From positions 1-8,217 of the forward strand of contig JAFGTZ010000370.1 of the NCBI GenBank assembly GCA_016938795.1: DNA of 8,217 bases. The letters run 5' to 3'. The notes under the pieces are model-generated. The model worked only from the letters and a program-made list of their open reading frames with translations, searched no databases and had not been told where the DNA came from. A program made the position numbers and the translations under genes. This document shows positions 7,160 through 8,217 of the stretch, one piece after another. The first letter of the stretch is position 1. Each line of letters starts with the position of its first letter. This stretch comes from Chromatiaceae bacterium. GTDB lineage: Bacteria; Pseudomonadota; Gammaproteobacteria; Chromatiales; Chromatiaceae.

Positions 7160-7468
7160 TCAGAGTGCCCCGATTCGCTCGCGCACGGCGTCGAGCTTGG
7201 TTTCGAGTCGCCCGGGCGGCCCCTGGCGAATATCGAACTTCGCCACCACATAGATCCGCTCGCAACCAAAGCCGTCGAGAATCGCCTGGGCCTTCTCGAT
7301 CAGGGCCAGGGCCTCGGCAAGGCTGGTCGTTTCGACCGTGGTGCCCATGGGTGAGGGGCGGTAGGGGTGGCCGCTGTCGCGCAGCATGCCAATCACAGGA
7401 GCGACATAGCCGCTGAGACTCAGGCCCTGGTCAAGCGGAAAGATGCTAAGGTCGAGCAGAACAGACAT
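7160..7468 (-). CDS. MTH1187-family thiamine-binding protein (UPF0045/DUF77)
   Basis: A 102-residue cytoplasmic protein of the small ferredoxin-fold family (MTH1187, yeast YBL001c, YkoF-related) whose members bind thiamine or related ligands and form tetramers. Supporting features are the N-terminal strand VLLDLSIFPLD, the SGYVAPVIGML helix, the conserved PMGTTVE segment at 40-46, a helix with EALALIEKAQ, the strand RIYVVAKFDIR at about 71-81, and a C-terminal helix ending KLDAVRERIG. Length is normal for the family. The start at 7468 has AGGGAG (plus-strand 7481-7486) 12 nt upstream, somewhat far. It leads a two-gene unit with the metallophosphoesterase. The divergent upstream region contains inverted repeats but no recognisable TPP riboswitch. 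Whether the pair works together, for example on a thiamine phosphate, is speculation. Confidence 0.9.
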   Translation of the reverse strand: MSVLLDLSIFPLDQGLSLSGYVAPVIGMLRDSGHPYRPSPMGTTVETTSLAEALALIEKAQAILDGFGCERIYVVAKFDIRQGPPGRLETKLDAVRERIGAL

Positions 7469-7503
7469 GAGGATGGACAGCTCCCTGAGGGTTCTTGGCG
7501 GTT

Positions 7504-7538
7504 ACGCAAGACGTCACGCTTGACGTTCCGGCTTGCGT
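7504..7538. repeat. Nested inverted repeat / long hairpin in the divergent intergenic region
   Basis: An outer pair ACGCAAG (7504-7510) / CTTGCGT (7532-7538) encloses an inner pair ACGTCA (7511-7516) / TGACGT (7521-7526) with a CGCT loop. Together they give 13 base pairs, interrupted only by a 5-nt bulge (7527-7531). On the minus strand it would sit in the 5' leader of the thiamine-binding gene. No T tract follows on either strand, so it is not an intrinsic terminator. An operator or mRNA leader structure is more likely. Confidence 0.6.
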
Positions 7539-7561
7539 GGACTTGGATTAAACTTGATAAG
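7533..7561 (+). promoter_or_regulatory. Candidate sigma-70-like promoter for the Trp-rich hypothetical gene
   Basis: TTGCGT at 7533-7538 and GATAAG at 7556-7561 are separated by 17 nt. Each is a partial match to TTGACA and TATAAT. A start near 7568 would leave a leader of about 48 nt. The -10 lies inside the inverted repeat at 7549-7565, so a protein bound there would block it. Support is by motif only. Confidence 0.3.
7547..7552 (-). promoter_or_regulatory. Candidate -10 element for the thiamine-binding/phosphoesterase unit
   Basis: Read on the minus strand the bases are TTTAAT, five of six matching the sigma-70 -10 consensus, in an unusually AT-rich patch of a GC-rich window. No convincing -35 is present at 16-19 nt, so an activator or another sigma factor might be needed. 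Transcription would start near 7540 and the leader would begin with the nested hairpin at 7504-7538. Confidence 0.3.
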
Positions 7562-7565
7562 TTTA
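7549..7565. repeat. Perfect 7-bp inverted repeat TAAACTT-GAT-AAGTTTA, operator-like
   Basis: The two arms (7549-7555 and 7559-7565) are perfect reverse complements around GAT. The element is AT-rich while its surroundings are GC-rich, lies in the middle of a divergent intergenic region, and overlaps candidate -10 elements on both strands. This is the arrangement expected of an operator for a dimeric regulator, though no regulator gene is in the window. Confidence 0.55.
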
Positions 7566-7575
7566 GCCTGTGCTT

Positions 7576-7590
7576 GACCGCCGCGCGGTC
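7576..7590. repeat. Perfect 6-bp inverted repeat GACCGC-CGC-GCGGTC
   Basis: The arms 7576-7581 and 7585-7590 are perfect reverse complements with a CGC centre. On the plus strand it would form a GC-rich hairpin in the leader of the Trp-rich hypothetical gene, about 25 nt before its ATG. No T tract follows. It could be an operator or a leader hairpin affecting translation. Confidence 0.5.
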
Positions 7591-7615
7591 ATCCTCCCAA
7601 TTATCCGAGAGTGGC

Positions 7616-8083
7616 ATGACACTGACCGAAGACCCGACGAGCGCTGACCCCGACTGGGAGACCCCCTTGTCGCTCAGCCTCACCCCCGCCATGTTGATTC
7701 ACGCCCTGATGCAAAGTGCCAGCGCGGTGCATACGGGCTGGACAAGCTGTATCGACGACAGCCTGGTGCTTGCGAATCTGGTCGCCATGGACGATCACGC
7801 CGGTCACTATGTGCGGCTTGCCGAGCAGGAATTCATCGAAGACAGCCAGCCCGAGATGCCCTGGCACGACTGGACACTGGAAATCCGCATCGGTTCGGTG
7901 CTCACCACGGCGCACTGGCAGTGTCCAGCCAATGCGCATCCCTCCGAATGGGATTGGAACGCGCGCGAGGCCGCGCGCGCCTTCGAGCGCGCCGCCGTGC
8001 TGGTCGGGCGGCGCACCCGCCCGGCGCTGGCGGTTGAGGAGCCGACACCGCTTGAAATCGTGCCCCGCGCCAGCCGTCACTAG
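7616..8083 (+). CDS. Hypothetical Trp-rich protein, function not recognised
   Basis: A 155-residue protein that I do not recognise. It begins with an acidic, probably disordered stretch (residues 1-16), followed by a helical LTPAMLIHALMQSAS segment, a central acidic region, and an EIRIGSVLTTAHWQC strand-like part. It then has a helix NAREAARAFERAAVLVGRR and a charged tail. Seven tryptophans (PWHDW, EWDW and others) are many for its size. There is no signal peptide or membrane helix, so it is probably cytoplasmic. ATG at 7616 was chosen because GAGAG (7607-7611) lies just upstream and because the longer upstream frame runs through the divergent regulatory region and the opposing gene. It precedes a DUF6489-type gene by 24 nt, so the two are likely cotranscribed. 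Codon usage matches its neighbours, supporting a real gene. Confidence 0.75.
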   Translation: MTLTEDPTSADPDWETPLSLSLTPAMLIHALMQSASAVHTGWTSCIDDSLVLANLVAMDDHAGHYVRLAEQEFIEDSQPEMPWHDWTLEIRIGSVLTTAHWQCPANAHPSEWDWNAREAARAFERAAVLVGRRTRPALAVEEPTPLEIVPRASRH

Positions 8084-8107
8084 GTCTTATCCACTAGAGG
8101 TGTATTG

Positions 8108-8217
8108 ATGAAAATCACGGTTGATGTCGAGATGACCCCGGAGGAGATGCGCAAGCTCTTCGGGCTGCCCGATGTGGAGGCCTTTCAGCGTCAGCTCATG
8201 GATGACCTGCGTGAGCG
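8108..8217 (+). CDS. DUF6489-type small protein, N-terminal part only (cut by window end)
   Basis: The first 36 codons are present and the frame is open to the window edge. The start MKITVDVEMTPEEMRKLFGLPDVEAFQ resembles small proteobacterial proteins annotated as DUF6489: a strand, then a TPEE-type helix, an FGLPDV turn and another amphipathic helix. No function is established that I can cite. The ATG at 8108 has AGAGGTG (8096-8102) at a 5-nt spacing, a good Shine-Dalgarno. It lies 24 nt after the Trp-rich gene. The rest of the protein is outside the window, so length and C-terminal features are unknown. Confidence 0.75.
   Translation, partial: MKITVDVEMTPEEMRKLFGLPDVEAFQRQLMDDLRE

Noticed and set aside
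7469..7615. TPP riboswitch upstream of the thiamine-binding gene
   Set aside because: The conserved CUGAGA and the downstream ACCUGAUCUGG-type core were looked for on the minus strand and are absent. The hairpins present do not form that architecture.
7420..7692. 90-codon minus-strand frame across the divergent intergenic region
   Set aside because: It covers the inverted-repeat region and the starts of two better-supported genes, and its translation has no family resemblance.

Overview
This is a GC-rich bacterial window with dense, mostly head-to-tail genes and G/C-ending codons. FtsH, a porin-like protein ending in Phe, cleavable signal peptides and c-di-GMP signalling domains point to a Gram-negative proteobacterium. 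The overall flavour is gammaproteobacterial, possibly a purple sulfur bacterium or relative, but that last step is a guess from protein style. No tRNA, rRNA, CRISPR array, insertion sequence or other sign of mobility was seen, so this looks like ordinary chromosome.

Layout. (1) 1-1983, minus strand: a complete ftsH with a terminator-like hairpin just downstream of it. (2) 1984-2234: a divergent intergenic region with a perfect palindrome that coincides with a heat-shock (sigma-32) promoter-like sequence facing ftsH. (3) 2235-6307, plus strand: a tight three-gene unit. It encodes a small exported PstS-like substrate-binding protein, an outer-membrane beta-barrel protein, and an 811-residue inner-membrane protein with a periplasmic sensor region, a HAMP-like/coiled-coil linker and intact GGDEF and EAL domains. 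(4) 6292-7468, minus strand: a two-gene unit of an MTH1187-family thiamine-binding protein followed by a PPP-like metallophosphoesterase. The phosphoesterase overlaps the GGDEF/EAL gene tail-to-tail by 16 bp. (5) 7469-7615: a divergent regulatory region packed with three inverted repeats and CTTG motifs, four of them at near-helical spacing. (6) 7616-8217, plus strand: an unrecognised Trp-rich 155-residue protein, then the start of a DUF6489-type gene cut by the window edge.

The most interesting unit is the three-gene module. The reading offered here is that a ligand crosses the outer membrane through or near the barrel, is bound by the periplasmic protein, and is reported to the sensor region of the GGDEF/EAL protein, changing cytoplasmic c-di-GMP. 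The gene order and domains are directly visible. The signalling route and the ligand are inference.
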